Positions 21,871-35,603 of a stretch of 64,000 bases of DNA are shown here, in pieces. The first letter of the stretch is position 1; every line of letters begins with the position of its first letter. A program made the translations under genes and the position numbers. The notes under the pieces were generated by a model. The model worked only from the letters and a program-made list of their open reading frames with translations. It did not search any database and was not told where the DNA came from. Source of the DNA: Annona cherimola (lineage: Eukaryota; Streptophyta; Magnoliopsida; Magnoliales; Annonaceae); the NCBI GenBank assembly GCA_030490835.1, contig CM059972.1, positions 10,694,264 through 10,758,263 of the forward strand, written 5' to 3'.

Positions 21871-24800
21871 ATGGCGATGCTCACCCTTCTAAAGCGATCT
21901 GCAGCAGCTGCAGTAGGCGGCTGTAGCAGCAGTGGAGTTGCATGGAGCAGGGCGTTCGCTTCGCTTGCTGTTGGCACCGATATCGTGTCGGCAGCACCGG
22001 GAGTGTCGCTTCAGAAGGCTCGAACTTGGGACGAAGGCGTCGCTTCCAAATTCTCCACTACTCCCCTCTCTCACATCTTTAAAGTAATTGTTTGTTTCTA
22101 CACCCCTGTCTCTGTTTGTCTTCTATCACTCTTCCCCTCTTTCAATTTTCGGATTTCCTCGTTCGACGCACTTGCAAATAAAAAAAAAAAGAAAAACGGA
22201 AAATGGGTGTCTCCAAAATCTCTCTCCCTCTCTCTCCCCCGGGCTTGGCATTTGTTGGACTTGTCGAGTGGCTGGTTGTGAGACATGCAACAGGAAGTTG
22301 ATATTAATGAGAAGCCCTTTTGGGTCACTTCGCAGTAACATATTGTGGCGTCTCATGTTATGTTATGCACCTAGAAATTGGATTGATATGTGTGTTTTTT
22401 TTTTTCTTCTGTGCATCTTGTGCAAATATTGGAGATGGAAATGCTGTGAATGAGAATTGCTCTTGGGTGAACTGAAGTTTTGGAAGAGGGTCGTGCTTGG
22501 CTCTCCTTTTTATCTTGGTGGGGATCACTTGTCAGTGGTTTGTTTGGATCGTATGTGTATCTTGTAGGAGAATCTAGTAAGTTTCCAGTGGTTCGATTTA
22601 CTGTCTCCTCTGCTGGCTGTGGTTACCACAGAAGACTTTGTATCTGCATTATCTCTTGGATCCAAGTTATACCATGAGTTGGCCACTGGTGCCTGGAGTA
22701 ATGCTGCATTCACTCTCTGCAAGAGTTGCTCCGGTTAACTGTGTGGTCTGTTACATACAATTTGTGCTTGCAAGAGCTCAGTATTGGTGCTAATCCCGTG
22801 TCAAATTTGTACATTGCTCTTATGTATGACATTGTTCCAGTTGGCTGAGATTGCTTTGTTTTGATTTCAGGACAAGAAAGTGGTCATCTTTGGTCTCCCA
22901 GTAAATTCTCTCTCTCTTTCTCTCACTTTGAAGTATATATAATAGCTATTTCATTTGTTCTAGGATGATGTAGACTGGTTCTGCTGGATTACATCACTTG
23001 ATTTTCAGAAATTTAATGTCATGCATGAAGATCTTAGTAACTCCTTTTTTAAAATAAAAATGAGTATGGGAGATATGCCAGTAGGAAATATATATTTTTT
23101 CAGTTGTAGTAACTTTTTGTTGAGGAAGATATTGGTTCTTGAGCTATTTATAACTTTGTTCTTTTATAAGTCTTGGTTCCTTTAATGGAAGTTCTTTTCA
23201 GCGTTGGATCTGTAAAAGAAATACTATGACCATTTCCTTACAGGGTGCATACACAGGTGTTTGTTCTGCGCAGCATGTTCCCAGCTATAAGAACAACTTT
23301 GAGAAGTTCAAAGCAAAAGGGGTTGATTCTGTCATTTGTGTGGCTGTCAATGATCCGTATACCTTGAATGGATGGGCTGAGAAGCTCCAAGCAAAGGAGG
23401 CTGTAAGTAGATTTCCTTTGATGATGTCTAAATGTTAGAATTCTTTTGAATTGTTTCCAATGATTTTGGCTTGTAGCCTTTGTTGATTTTAAGCATGGTT
23501 GGTTACCGGACAGTTTGCATTAGTGGCTACTGGAGGTTTGTTTCTTAAAAGATATCCTTTGATCCCATGGCTGGCTTAGCTACTGACTCTTACAACCTCT
23601 ACATCATAGTTGTAGCCACCATCAAATTAATGTCATTCCAAAACACCTTGTACATAGTTGATTTTCAAATGATCTGCAACTTTTTATCTCAGAGGAGAAT
23701 AATAACTTCTAACACACAGGATTCTAATCCTGTATCCCATGCAGTAACTTTTACGAAGGACTCTTTTCCATATAGAAATTCAATCAGATCTTTGTAGGCC
23801 CAAATTTTTTCAACATCTAAAATCTTTGGAATTTGCCATAACAAAACCTCTTTGCTACTTCGTGTTTAAGATTAGAAGTAATGTCAACTTATGGCTTTCT
23901 AAATGTTTTCACAATTTTAGGTGTCCTGGTATTCTCTTCAGATGTTCTGCATATTTGATTTGAAAATGTTATCAACATGGTCGATGTGGCAAAGGGTTGA
24001 CACTATTGTCTTTAGTTAGAGATGTTACAGTGGAAGTGATGTTCCTCTGTGGTTTTCATCATCCAAATCTTTTCATTTGGAAAAGATATTGGAGCTTTGA
24101 TTTGTCATATCCACCTCAGCTGATTTATGTTTTGTGATATCGAAATCAAAAAACTATTTCCAGTTACTGGGTATATTGTTGGCTGAATTGTAACTGCCAT
24201 AATTGTTGCATTATTTTATAACAGCTTGTAATGGTTCCAAAGTTAGTTTGCTACAGCTGTTTTATAGCAATTGAAAATTTGTATATCTTATTGGTTCATG
24301 CTCATATTTATAGTTAAAGTAATGACAATCGAAGCAATTGCTTTCTTGAGTTTGAGAGGTACATGTTGTGATAAAGGTAACAGCAAAATTGCAACATGTT
24401 CTGCACAACATTACCATTTTTCTTATGGCACTTGATCATTAGCGACCAGGCCAAAAATATATTTTTTATTTTTTTGAAATTTTTTTGTAGAATCATTAAT
24501 ATTGGTGTATTTAATGCTTAAACTAAGTTTTACCATTTTTGGAAATGTGTATATATTTATTTCGTATTTTTAAACATAGGGTATTCAGTCATTTTAAATT
24601 ATTTAAAATGACTAGAATACCCTTGTGTTTAAAAATACAAAATAAATATATATATTTTTCCAAAAATGATAGAACTTAGTTTATAAGTTACATACACCAA
24701 TATTAACGGTTGTACCAAAAAAATTTTAAAAAATAAAAACCATGTTTTTGGCTTGGTGACAAATGATCATGCCTCTTGTCTTTTACCCCATCCATATTTA

Positions 24801-27800
24801 ATTTCATCCTGAATGCATTTGAAAATGGAAAATGAGACAAAAATTTAAATTACAGTCAACAAGCAGTGGTATATTTTTGATTTATGGAACGTTCCATGAT
24901 GTGTTATTAGGGTATTTCACCCTCACCAGACGTCTCATGCTTCCAAATATTGAATAAATTCAGTGAGACTGCAGAGCCTAGTGGTACACATCCAGGTGTG
25001 CATGTATGTGACCCAGGGTTCTAACCCTAAGAGGAGCATGGTCTCCATGTAATGTAACCCAAGGTTCTAACCCTAAGAGGAGCATGTTCTCCATGTGATG
25101 TAGTAGTAGTAGTAGTGTAATAATAATAATAATATGTAATTCACCTTCACCCAAATTTTATATTGTTAGCTGAAAGCAGCAGGCTGGAAAATTTTATTTA
25201 CTGGATAATTGGATTTTCTTTGAAGTTTACATGGTTAGGAAAAACCTTTGCCAAGACTTATGATTGGATGTAGTACATTGCTAGATTTTACGCTGCAATG
25301 CTTCCAGTGATATTAGTTTTGCATTTGTTTTGCGTGTAGATTGAATTTTATGGAGATTTTGATGGGAGCTTCCATAAGAGCTTTGACTTAGTGGTTGATC
25401 TGTCTGCTGCTCTCCTTGGGCATCGTTCCCAAAGGTGTGAAATATTTTTTGATTCATACTGTTAATAATTTTCCGTCTTTCTTGTACAGGGATATGAGCA
25501 TTCATGTTTAACATGTTGGGCCATGCATGACAGGAGTGTTACTGCAATTGCACATAAAGCGGGGTGACCTATTTTTCAGAGGAGGCACTCTCCTATTAGA
25601 CAAACCTGAATGAGAATCATCTTTTTTGCCTTTCTTTCATTTCTGTTCTCATTTGTACATCTTGCACTAATTTAACCATGGTTGCAACTATCTTTCTGTT
25701 TCTCATTTATAAATCTTACACCAATTTGACCAGGGTAACAACTATCTTACCTGAGTTACATTGTCATGACCCTGGTTCGAACTGCCCTTACTCCCATTTA
25801 ACCTTCTCTGGTTGCTTCTGCCAAACCAGTTGCCACTTTTCTGTAACTGTTTGCTTGAGGTGTTTATTTGACACTCACCCTTCATGCTGCATTCTAGGTT
25901 TTGATGTTTTCTCTAGACTTCAAGTTGTGGCCTATCTTGGAAGCTACCTGTTCTTCGTAGCTATCATTACTTCCCCAACAAAATGCACTGGGTCCAATAG
26001 ATGCAGTTGGGTTGAAGCTGTTGTGGATGATGTTGATATCTTCCCATACACCATTTGCTGTGGAGACATTTATGAATCCCTGTGTTTTAGCCTTGTAGGT
26101 GAGGCACGAGTTTCTTGTAATGATGGAGCTGACAAAGTTGTGGAAATGCCTGCTGTTAATGAGGATTACCTCATCCCTCCATGTATCCCCTGTATCTTTT
26201 CTATTACTTTCAGGGAATGAGGAGTGGTCATCCCAGATAAATCATTTATTGTGATTTCAGACTATTCCATAGCTTCTGTTGTAACCTTGTCTTCCTCCTC
26301 ATCGATTTGGCTCTCTCCATGCTGACCTACTGGGATGCATAACTATGATCTCGACTGAATTTTTAGTCCCACTTATAGTATAATTCTTATCCTTTCTTTG
26401 GCTACATCTCCTTCCAAGATATTTTCGTCACTGTGAACTTTTGTTCTTTTTGGGTTTGCCCCTCTTTGTTCGATATATGGCCCTTTGTTTTCATATTATT
26501 GTGTGCCGCTTCTGTAATTGGTGGGCATTTTCCTTACAGTATTATGGCCTTTTGGGTTGCATTGCATGTAGACCTTCTTGTTGTTGATTTTCTTAGCCAT
26601 TTAGATGGCATTTTGTAGTTAGGTTATGAATTCTGAGCTCTTTTACACATCTTCCCACAATCCCCCTACCTATTGGTGCATTATTGGGCCACTCTTTACC
26701 CTAAAACTCCTTTGAATAATCTGTCGTTTCCTCCTAACTGTTTGATCCTGGCCACAGCCTGACCCTGATTTGCACACATCAAAACTCAGGTTCATGGCTT
26801 GAACAAAACTTGCCCAATAAACTTCTTTAGTTGTGCTCTAGTTATAACCAATGAGTGTCATCCTAATTGAAATGGAAGCAATTTATTTGGACCTTCACCT
26901 CAGGTACTTAGTACAACATGAAATCCTGCACTACATAGAAATAGAATAGCTAAGAACTTGGACTCCTTCCCAAATGTTGGGATTTCTAGGCAACCTTATA
27001 CGATCAGCCATTGGAATAGCCTAGAATTCGGATCTCTCCCCAAAATGTTGGGATATACAGGTTACCATGTCTGGCATGGCACCACTAGACATTTGACTTG
27101 TTCATGGTGATACGATCTAAGGGCTTGTTTGACTTAGCTTTTATAAAAAGTAAAAGTCTGATTATATAGTCCTTTGTGGAAAGCATCAATTGATAGCTTT
27201 TCGCAAATGTTCAAAATAACTTATTATTTAAGGAGGAAAGCACTTTTATGCTCAAGTCAAACACTATAAAGTTTTTTCAAAAGTATTGTTTTCTTAGCAG
27301 ACCACATGACTAAAGAAGCTCTGATTTTATTTCTTGATCACTGAATGTGTGATCCCTCAACATTTGGGCGCAAGGATTGAACGATTAAGGCACTGATGGT
27401 TACTGCGTTTGCCTAATGCTGGCACCCAGCATCTGGATATTTTTGGTTCAAGTTGTGCACCTTCTTTTCCAGATTGCTTGTAAGGCTCACCATGATTTCC
27501 AGCAGCTCATCATGTTTCTGGGAATCTACCTTGATTCTAGTTTTCTGATCTGCTTCCTGTGCCAATCTTGAGTTACAAATTGTCTTTGCTGCCAGTTGGC
27601 GGGCTTGTTCCTGTAATCATACCCGGGGAGGTGGGTTGACCTGTGTTTGAAGATCCAGAAAAGTTGAAGAGTATGGTTTTGAGAAAGTCAGAGACATTTC
27701 CTTTTGAGCTTGATTGTGAATATATTGTTCCATAGTTCCCAGTGTCACTAAAATATCGATAGCTGAAAGTTCACTTCAGGAAGGAGTGACCTCTGTAAAC

Positions 27801-29683
27801 TTTGTCCATTTTTAATTTTTTAAAATTATTTTCATGGATATCTTGGCCCAAGCAAGGTCCTTTAACTTATGAAATTTTACATTTTAAAATTTTGAATATT
27901 TTGAATTCGAAAACATAAAAAAATAAAGTATTCTTTATGTGCTAGAATGTGAAAAATGCTTTTTTATTTTTGAAAATAAAAATGTAAAATTCGGGCACTA
28001 AAAAGATCTTGCTTGAGCCCATGTATCTATACATAGCAACCAAAAAATAATTTAAAAACATAAAGCTTGTGCGCATTGTAGTATAGCCCATCTACAAAGT
28101 TGCATAACATAATAAGAGTAGACAACCTCAGAGGAACTTGTTAGACTTGGACAATGAATCGTCATGAAAACATTGGAAGCTGAAAGTTCACTCCAATTGG
28201 CAGTTGTGCTTGGTATAGCCCTCAACAGCTGAATTCTTTTTCCTTTTAAAAATAGAAAAAAATTATATTGGATGAGTTGAAGACCGCCAGAGTGGCATTG
28301 TTCTAGGAAAATAAGCTCAAGAATAGCTTAACAAGATTTGTTATGGCTCAAAAGATGAGAGCCATGCAAGGCTGTTATTTATTTGCTAGCCCTTCACCAA
28401 TGACTCAATTTGCCATAGGTTGTGCATTAGCTCATTGTTGTCAATTTTAGATAGGCAGTGTGCATCAGCTCTTTCTAAAACTTCCATCACATATCCTTTT
28501 CCTTAGGTTATGCAAGTGCCTTCCTCAAAAATAGGTAATTTAGAACATTTGTGGAACTTATTTATTGATTCTTCCTGTGAACGAGCTGCGCGGTGGGACT
28601 TTTGCTTTCTACGAAAGCTGGGTTAAACAATCACTTAGCTTTTTTTATCAATTAATTCTAGCCGAGGAGTCTTACCAAACTCATCTCTCTGTGTGGTTTG
28701 GTATGGATAGTTTGCATGGACAACTCCATCTGATGGAATCTGATGTTAACGTGGAATTCTTGTAGTGGCATCATACAATGGGTAAATATAATACAATGTC
28801 AAATTGCCATACCCATTTTCTCTTCCCAAAACTTCCATCACAGATCCTAGGATTTTGTTTTAAGTGTTTGATCAACTGGTTGTCTTAGGATGTCCAATTA
28901 ACCCACCTATTTTGTGGTTCGATAAAGATACTTTGCAGTGTGATGAATTGGATGCTAGCATGAGATTCTGATGGCTGCATCATCTAATGTTTGAAATAAT
29001 ACAAATAGCTTTTCACATAAAACAAATTGGAAGTCTTATGAACTACTATATACTGGTCCTAATACGCACCTGTGCATGGAATCCTGCATTGTTTAGACTG
29101 CAGTTGGAATAACTGCTACCATCTATCTGAAATGGACGTTCTTAGTATGGGCTGCTTGTTTCGATAAGTGTTCCAGTTCCACGAATCCCTGGCTGTTTAT
29201 TTTCTACAAACTCTAGCACTAGCCAATGAGATATTCATCACAATGATTCCAGTGCAGATGGACCACATTGGAAAGGCTTGCAGGCAGGAAGGTCACAACC
29301 ACCAAATGCCCATGCTATTGGTTGCATAAATTTTTTTATTTCTTTACACAACTGCATGCTTTTCAGGAAAAGCAAAAAGTTGCCCTCTTTGCAGGTCAGA
29401 AATGGGACTTGGGTAGGGTTGGATGAACTTATCAGATCTTTCACAGGAAGCTCTCTCCACTCATAACTGCTTTGCATTTGGCATCATGTAGCATATTCGA
29501 TGTTTCCAATTCGTTTATCGTATAATCTTATTAGGTGTTCGGAATATTGCAACTGATACAAGATACTTGTTTTGCAGATGGTCTGCTTATGTGGTAGATG
29601 GTAAGGTGAAGGTTCTGAATGTTGAGAAAGCCCCTTCTGAAGTCAAGGTTTCTGGTGGAGAGGCAATCTTGGATCAGATATGA
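21871..29683 (+). CDS. PRXIIF: Peroxiredoxin IIF, mitochondrial (type II peroxiredoxin), five exons
   Basis: Exons at 21871-22083, 22871-22900, 23244-23402, 25340-25434 and 29578-29683, all GT-AG with consistent phase, give 603 nt and 200 aa, the length of plant PRXIIF. Residues 1-30 are rich in Ala, Ser, Arg and Leu without acidic residues, as in a mitochondrial presequence. Residues 36-71 carry the family block D-I-V-S-A-A-P-G-V-S-L-Q-K-A-R. The peroxidatic cysteine is Cys88 in G-A-Y-T-G-V-C-S and the resolving cysteine Cys113 in S-V-I-C-V, 25 residues apart as in known type II enzymes. L-G-H-R-S-Q-R-W-S holds the conserved active-site region arginine. The enzyme reduces H2O2 and alkyl hydroperoxides in the matrix using glutaredoxin or thioredoxin. 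Exon 2 is only 30 nt. Intron 4 is 4143 bp; intron 3 holds a foldback MITE and a SINE. Confidence 0.95.
24427..24773. mobile_element. Foldback MITE E in PRXIIF intron 3
   Basis: Inverted ends GGCACTTGATCATTAGCGACC (left) and GGCATGATCATTTGTCACC (right, other strand) enclose a foldback. GTATTCAGTCATTTTAAATT is mirrored across a centre near 24602. Shares TTTTACCATTTTTGGAAAT with the other foldback elements. No clear target duplication. Confidence 0.82.
24967..25133 (+). repeat. tRNA-derived SINE in PRXIIF intron 3
   Basis: Starts GCAGAGCCTAGTGGTACAC (A-box-like) with GGGTTCTAACCC (B-box-like) about 35 bases later. Ends in simple repeats, TAGTAGTAGTAGTAG then TAATAATAATAATAA. A segment of about 50 bp (TAACCC...GTTCTAACCCTAAGAGGAGC) is tandemly duplicated. 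A related copy sits at 60885-61008. Confidence 0.65.
25546..27110. other. Unassigned segment in PRXIIF intron 4
   Basis: Composition is more balanced than the surrounding intron, suggesting an insertion. It holds a 180-codon frame on + (25678-26220) with many Cys, Ser and Phe and no domain I recognise. Near 26970 and 27042 two similar segments of the type CCCAAA(A)TGTTGGGAT occur about 70 bp apart. Remnants of a retroelement LTR or UTR are possible, but I found no LTR pair, primer site or RT motif. Confidence 0.3.
27118..27268. mobile_element. Possible hAT-like MITE in PRXIIF intron 4
   Basis: GGGCTTGTTTGACTTAGCTTTTA at the left is matched, on the other strand from the right, by GTGTTTGACTTGAGCATAAAAG. 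The short imperfect inverted ends resemble other GTGTTTG-type elements here. No target duplication identified. Confidence 0.4.
27833..28028. mobile_element. Short foldback element in PRXIIF intron 4
   Basis: Left GATATCTTGGCCCAAGCAAG is mirrored by the right end (GATACATGGGCTCAAGCAAG on the other strand), with mirrored AAATTTTACATTTT / AAAATGTAAAATT inside. Short member of the foldback class; no target duplication seen. Confidence 0.6.
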
Positions 29684-31349
29684 CATGTCCAGGTGCTCTC
29701 TTTTTCGTTGAGAGCTGTCACAGTTCAACGTGATGGTACTTGGTAGTGCTCTGAGGGTGGTTTTTTAATTTTTATTTTAAATAATCATAAAATTCATCCA
29801 AGTTATAAGTTTCCCCTCTCGATATATTTCACTAGATGAAGCGACATTAAGCTTGTCACTCTACGTGTAATAAATTGCAGCATCGTGTTTATTTTCTTTT
29901 GTTCCCACGTTGTGAAGTTCTGTTTCTTTCTTATTATTATTATTATTTTTTTGGGTTCAATTCCTGTTCTCTTTTTCCATTCTTCTGGCATCTCTGTATG
30001 AAAAATGGGCTCTGACAAAGACCCTGAACTTGGTATCCCGTTCACAGCAGCTGCAAAATCAAGCAAGGAAACTTCTATGAGAACCATAAAAAAGTGAAAT
30101 CAAGAGGCGAACGGGATTAGAATTCAAATTAACATGACTGACTGGTGGGTAATCTAAGCTGAGGAATAAGCTAAAACAAAGATGACGACAATGATGATTA
30201 TGAAAATAAACTGTGTAAAATTAGTAAGGGAAAGAGGATTAAGCAAGGTTGAAGCTCCATCTAACAGCTCTACCGTTGCGCGCAAATTGCCGAGTAACGT
30301 GTGGTCCAGCTTCATCGGGTGCATACGCATGCCTGCCATGGGTCTACCACCAAACATCCGTAGGTGAATGAAAGATTGGCACTATATTCCCATCCACAAT
30401 CAACCAGCAAGTGGGTTTCATAATGTATAAAAGAGTCGTTCTTCTTCCATCTACATAATTCTAGTTTGATCGTCCAGATTTTTCGTCACGTACATTTATT
30501 TGTTAGGAAGTGGGCAGGCATAAAAATGCCTGCATTTTTCAATCACAGGGACCACAAATATATGCGTTAAGATATCTGCATTTTCAATTACAGGGGCTGC
30601 ACGTAGAGGCATTGATGTACTTGGGCGTATGTACTCTTTCTTTCGGACCCCATAAAAAACTATTACTGGCCGACATGTAAGTTGTCACCGATATTGCAAG
30701 ATTTTGTGGCAGTGTTGAATTTCATGGGGGGCGGGCCAATCCATTGATCAGATGGAGAACTAAAGGCACGCACTCCACGTGTAAACGCTTTCCTATAATT
30801 GCGTTAATTAAGTGGCTTATTCATTGGCATGGATTTAGTTCAACTCAAATGACTTTACTTGAGCCCACTCAAGAGGACTTTGGAATCTGCTCCATGTTTG
30901 GCTATTAAGAGCATTTAATTTACATGGGGAAATTTCTTTTCTATTTAACTAAATTTAGGAAAATATATAATTGAATATTTGACTAAACTACAAAAAAAAA
31001 AAAAAAAAAAAAAATTGATCTCCATCTCATATGAGAGTGAAGATGGATGCTACCGTGTAACATTTTCTATCTGAATTTGTCGTCTTCTCAAGTCTTACGT
31101 AATACAATTTTTAGTTCTTAGCTACGTTCTAATTCATTTCCTCAAGTCTCAACAGAGAGTATTTTCTTCGCACTATGACGGAATCATCATTTAAAAAATT
31201 TTCAGGTTTATGTCGTATTTGTTGAAATAAATGAAGTGCTACTAGTGGTCAGAGTACGCTGGGAATGGCGCAGTCCAGTTGGCTGCTGCTTCAAATGATC
31301 ACCCACGACTTATTTTTTCTATACATGAGTGCTCTATTTCTTAATCTAA
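29684..31349. other. PRXIIF 3' flank and intergenic DNA
   Basis: The 3' UTR probably ends within the first few hundred bases. A GC-richer patch at about 30240-30365 is open in two frames on opposite strands (61 and 67 codons) but shows no motif I know. An A-run lies at about 30991-31013. No supported gene. Confidence 0.4.
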
Positions 31350-31470
31350 GATTGTTTTTTTTTTTTTTTGGAAAGGAGGGTCATTTGAATTTCGAACCTC
31401 ACCTACACACGCTCTGGGGTGTCTACCACCCGTGCATCCAGGTAGCCACTAAAGTTAAATTTCACTAATT
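31350..31470 (-). repeat. tRNA-derived SINE, minus strand
   Basis: On the minus strand: A-box-like TTTAGTGGCTACC, then B-box-like GAGGTTCGAAATTC about 55 bases on, ending in an A-tail (the T-run at 31355-31369 on +). Target duplication not clear. Confidence 0.55.
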
Positions 31471-33679
31471 AGGGCACGAGACTCACCGTACAATAAATTG
31501 CCGCTTGAATAACAGTAGAATATTACATTTTTTTTTTATCGGCTAGTGAATCTTATGTTCATGCATGTCTTAATCAGTATGTCTTAATCAGTAACACACT
31601 TGCACTTGGACTACAGAACAAGCAAAACTCATAGTTCCATTAGCTACTTAAATTATGTTATCCTCATTAATCCTTTGACTTAAATTGGTGAGTGGAAGTA
31701 TACATTTTTAATAAAGGGAACAATATAATGAGAACAACGTATCGGTTATGATTTAGAAAAAAAATTAGTTCATTATAAGAGTAGATAAATCGCACTTCCA
31801 ATGAAAAGAATGAGAGGAAATGTAAATCTGAAGGTGACCATTTGAAACTGAATGGGATTGATTTGTGTGTGGGCAAGGTCAGAATCACACCTGGCTGGTG
31901 GAATTATTATCTTGACCTGAAACATTGAAGTCATATGACTACGCCCATTCTTTTGGCTATGGTGGATCAGTTTTTGAAGGTTTGTAGCAAAATCCTTGTT
32001 TCAGGGATGCATTACATTTTAGTTCCAAATCAAGAAGGCCGAGGAGACTGGCTAATATATCTATATGTATTCATCATATCCCGCTAGGCTATATAGCCAA
32101 TCAGAAATTAAAATGGTGTATGTTGTAAGGTGGCACTAGCTAGCTGCATCTCATAAAAAATCATTGTGCTAAAAATATCTTGTCTGGTTATACAGCTAGG
32201 ATTATTGCATCATGTCATGTCCATGCCTCCATGGCCTTATCTTGGGACGACGTGGACCACCAATATCAGTCCTTCAGAGCCAAGGCAGGCCGGCAGGGAT
32301 GCATGCATGCAGCAGGCAACACTTAGTCTTCGATGCAGCTCGCATGTGGACCATGCAATACACATATATTTCCTTCGTAGGTTTCAGTCCCATCCCTGTC
32401 TCTCATTTCTTCCTTGCACCTACGCAAGAATTACTTCAGCTTGCGCACCAATTTACTTGGCTTACGTGTGTTTGATTCCATGCATTGATTCAAAACTCAC
32501 CAGGTTAACATTAATTAATTGAGGGATCCATAATATATATATATATATGAACTAATTATTAATCAGTTCGAAATTCTGCGTGCATGCATGTATTTTTGTA
32601 TAAAGGGTTCGTTTGATTGAACATGTAAAAGTAAAAAATAAAAATTTACCCATTTTTTTCATACACCTTTTGCTATGAATTTGATATCTTAATTACCTGA
32701 TTACTTTATTAATCTATCTATTGTTATTTTTGTAACTATTATTTTTTTTTTACATCTTTCTGTCTACTTTACAACAAAATTTTCACAGCTTTCTTCTACT
32801 TTTTTTTTTTTAACGCATTCTTCTGTCTATCTGCCTTGCTTCCTGTCATTTTTACACATATTTATATATAATTATCCTATCTATTTTAATTTTATTTTCT
32901 CATCATATTACATCACACCTTCAAAATTCTTTCGCTAATTTTTTCTTAATCTTTTTCCACCTCTCAAAGCCACTTACTTTATTTCCTTTTCTTCTAAATA
33001 TCATCCTTATCATATTATATTATTCTCTAACTGGTTAAAAATTTTTCTTATTCTCATTTTTCCATTTTTACTTTCACCTCTTCACAAACCCACTCTTTAG
33101 TTTCTTCTCACTCAAAATTCAGTACCAACTAATTAACATGAAATCCTAGCCTAAGTTTTCAGCCGTCCTTTTCGTCCTTCAAGCTTTTAACTATTTCTAG
33201 TTTTCTTTTTCTTTGTAAATTGCTGATTCTCTTATGCATACTTTAAGCTTTGTTGACTTCGTATCCAGATGCTTTCACTGTGTTTAGAAAAAAAAAAAGC
33301 AAAAAAGTTATTTCCTAGTATATTTTTACGCCTTTTTATTCGATATCTTAACTATATAGTATCTTACGTTTTCTCATTCTTGCTTATGTTTTCTAATTCA
33401 CAAATCACAATATTGATACGTAACGATAAGAAAAAGTTCTATTTCTACATATTTTTCCTCAATATTTTTCATACCTTTTGATGCGATATATGTGAGATCT
33501 ATCTTAACTACGAAGTATTCTACTTTTTATATTTCTTGTATTTTTAGTATTATTTCTAGTTTTAATAAAAAAAAATCCTAAACACTACCCTCTTCATTAA
33601 TTCTATCGCACCAGCCTGTCTTTTTTTATTCACCTTTTATAAATATTTTTCTGTGTCTCTCATTCTCAAAAAATGTGCG
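31471..33679. other. Intergenic, no gene recognised
   Basis: AT-rich with a GC-richer patch at about 32210-32480 (open on + as a 118-codon frame without recognisable domains) and a (TA)n run at about 32533-32548. From 32600 to 33650 the + strand is pyrimidine-rich. Confidence 0.4.
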
Positions 33680-34080
33680 CACTATAAGAAATACATCTTT
33701 GGCAACCTTGACTAGGAACCAAAAACTCTTTATTAGCAAGGAAAATGCAAGAGAAATTTTTTTCTTGCTCCTAATGATGCTTTTATTTTATTTTATTTTC
33801 AATAATAAAATGATGCTTTTATTGATAATGAAAATTTTACTTTTTCTAGTGATATTTTTATAGGCAAAGAACAATTTCTTTGTTTATGATGATGTTTTGG
33901 CAACTAAAGAAAATTTAATTTCCTAAAAATAGAAACCATAAACTATTGAAAATCAATTTTCTTTTTATTTGTTTCTATTTGATATATACCATAAAGTATT
34001 GCCAAGCAAATTTTTTAGCAATAAAAATTTAACCTTTGGAAAAAAAATTTAATTGGTAAAAATGAAAAAATTTTATAATG
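33680..34080 (+). mobile_element. CACTA-like non-autonomous element or fragment
   Basis: Starts CACTATAAGAAATACATC, a CACTA-type terminus. Its interior (CCATAAACTATTGAAAATCA, TGATGTTTTGGCAACTAAAG) matches the segment at 43990-44560 in diverged form, so both belong to one family. The right terminus is not clear. Confidence 0.5.
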
Positions 34081-35603
34081 GCTTTTGCTATGAGTAAAAG
34101 AGGGTGGAAACTTTTCCATATACATATATTTTGATGGTGCAAATTACGAAGGAGAGGTTTCCACCTCCATGTAGCTCAACAACAAATTAGAGATGCATGA
34201 AGGGAAATCCACACCACAAAAATCAGCCATTATCAGATTTTTTACGAATTAATTTCCTAACACAGCTGGGAGGATCAACTGCCCAAGAACATTTGAATGT
34301 TATTTTACATATTAAAAGCTCTCATTTCTACTTATATTTACGATTGGGGTTTTTACTTGTCATATAAAAATTAATTTTCTTCCTTTATTTTGTTTTCAAT
34401 CATTCCTTTGTATTACATCACATGACGAAAATGTTCACATATATTGAACTAGAGATTGATGGAACTGTGGTCATGAAGGTGCGTGACACTTGAGAATGAG
34501 GGATGACCCTTGTCATCCTTTTTGAAGATATGACCCATCTGATCATGAATGTCTAAGATATGCAAGCACAAAAAATAGATGGGCACCTCGATTGTCATCC
34601 GAAATTTCTCTTTAGTGACCTAACTTATTTCCCTATTCTAACCTAACTTTTATGTGAATGACATGATATTGTGGACCCTTAATTGTGTGCATTTAAACAT
34701 TGAAAGAAAGCCCATAAAAAAGTCGCTATTTTTTATCTTTTTTACCACTTACATAATGCTCTCTTGCTCTTGGAATGTACAAGTGTCTGGCTAATAGAAG
34801 GAAAATGACAAGCAAGATATGGTTTGTGTGGGTGGGCGGCCACCCATAACACTCACACCCGAAGTGCCCTCTCCACTTATATATTGCCATTTGAGCGTGC
34901 TAACACCATACAACAAGCCCAAAATTTTTTTAAAAAAAAATCAACATATTTCACCGTACAACTGTTATTATCGTTATCATTATTATTTTACTTGGCTAGC
35001 TAGCTATCGTGTTTTACGCAGTACAAAATTCGATTCTGTTTTGGCCTTCGGTGCACTTTGAGATCGTTACTTCATTAGACGTTGGCCTCATGCGAATACA
35101 TGGGAATTGAAGCGAGCTAGTTAGGCTGGCTGCGGTTGTTGAAACTTGGAACTGGTCACAATCATTTCTTCGTGGGAAAAACTCGCATCTGGTATGGAAT
35201 GCGGATAGGGTAAATGACGGATAGAATTTCTCATCTTCTAAAACCATTTGAAAAATAATAACCTACTTCGTACAGTACAATTTTTGTACAATCTCGAAAC
35301 ATTTTTTTTCATTCCCAACTCGCGGCAGCACTTTTCCCATCCTCCTCTATCCTATCTGATCTTTATCCCAAAAAATAAGAATTCATTTTTTCTATTTTCA
35401 ATGCAAGTTTTTATAATCTTAATACCCATTTTCTCATTCACAACAAAACTTTTTGCATCATCAACCCATCCTCATCAATGGCCGAGTACAAATGCCATTT
35501 TAGATTTGTATGGCTGAGTACAAACCTTTTCATCCACTGAAGTTTGCATGTTAAAAAGTGAAATTCAAAATAATAATGGAGAAAACGGAAGGTACTGTAA
35601 ATA
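34081..35603. other. Intergenic, no gene recognised
   Basis: AT-rich. Open frames are short and lack motifs. AGCGAGCTAGTTAGG and other CTAG-rich stretches occur near 34995 and 35115. Confidence 0.4.
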
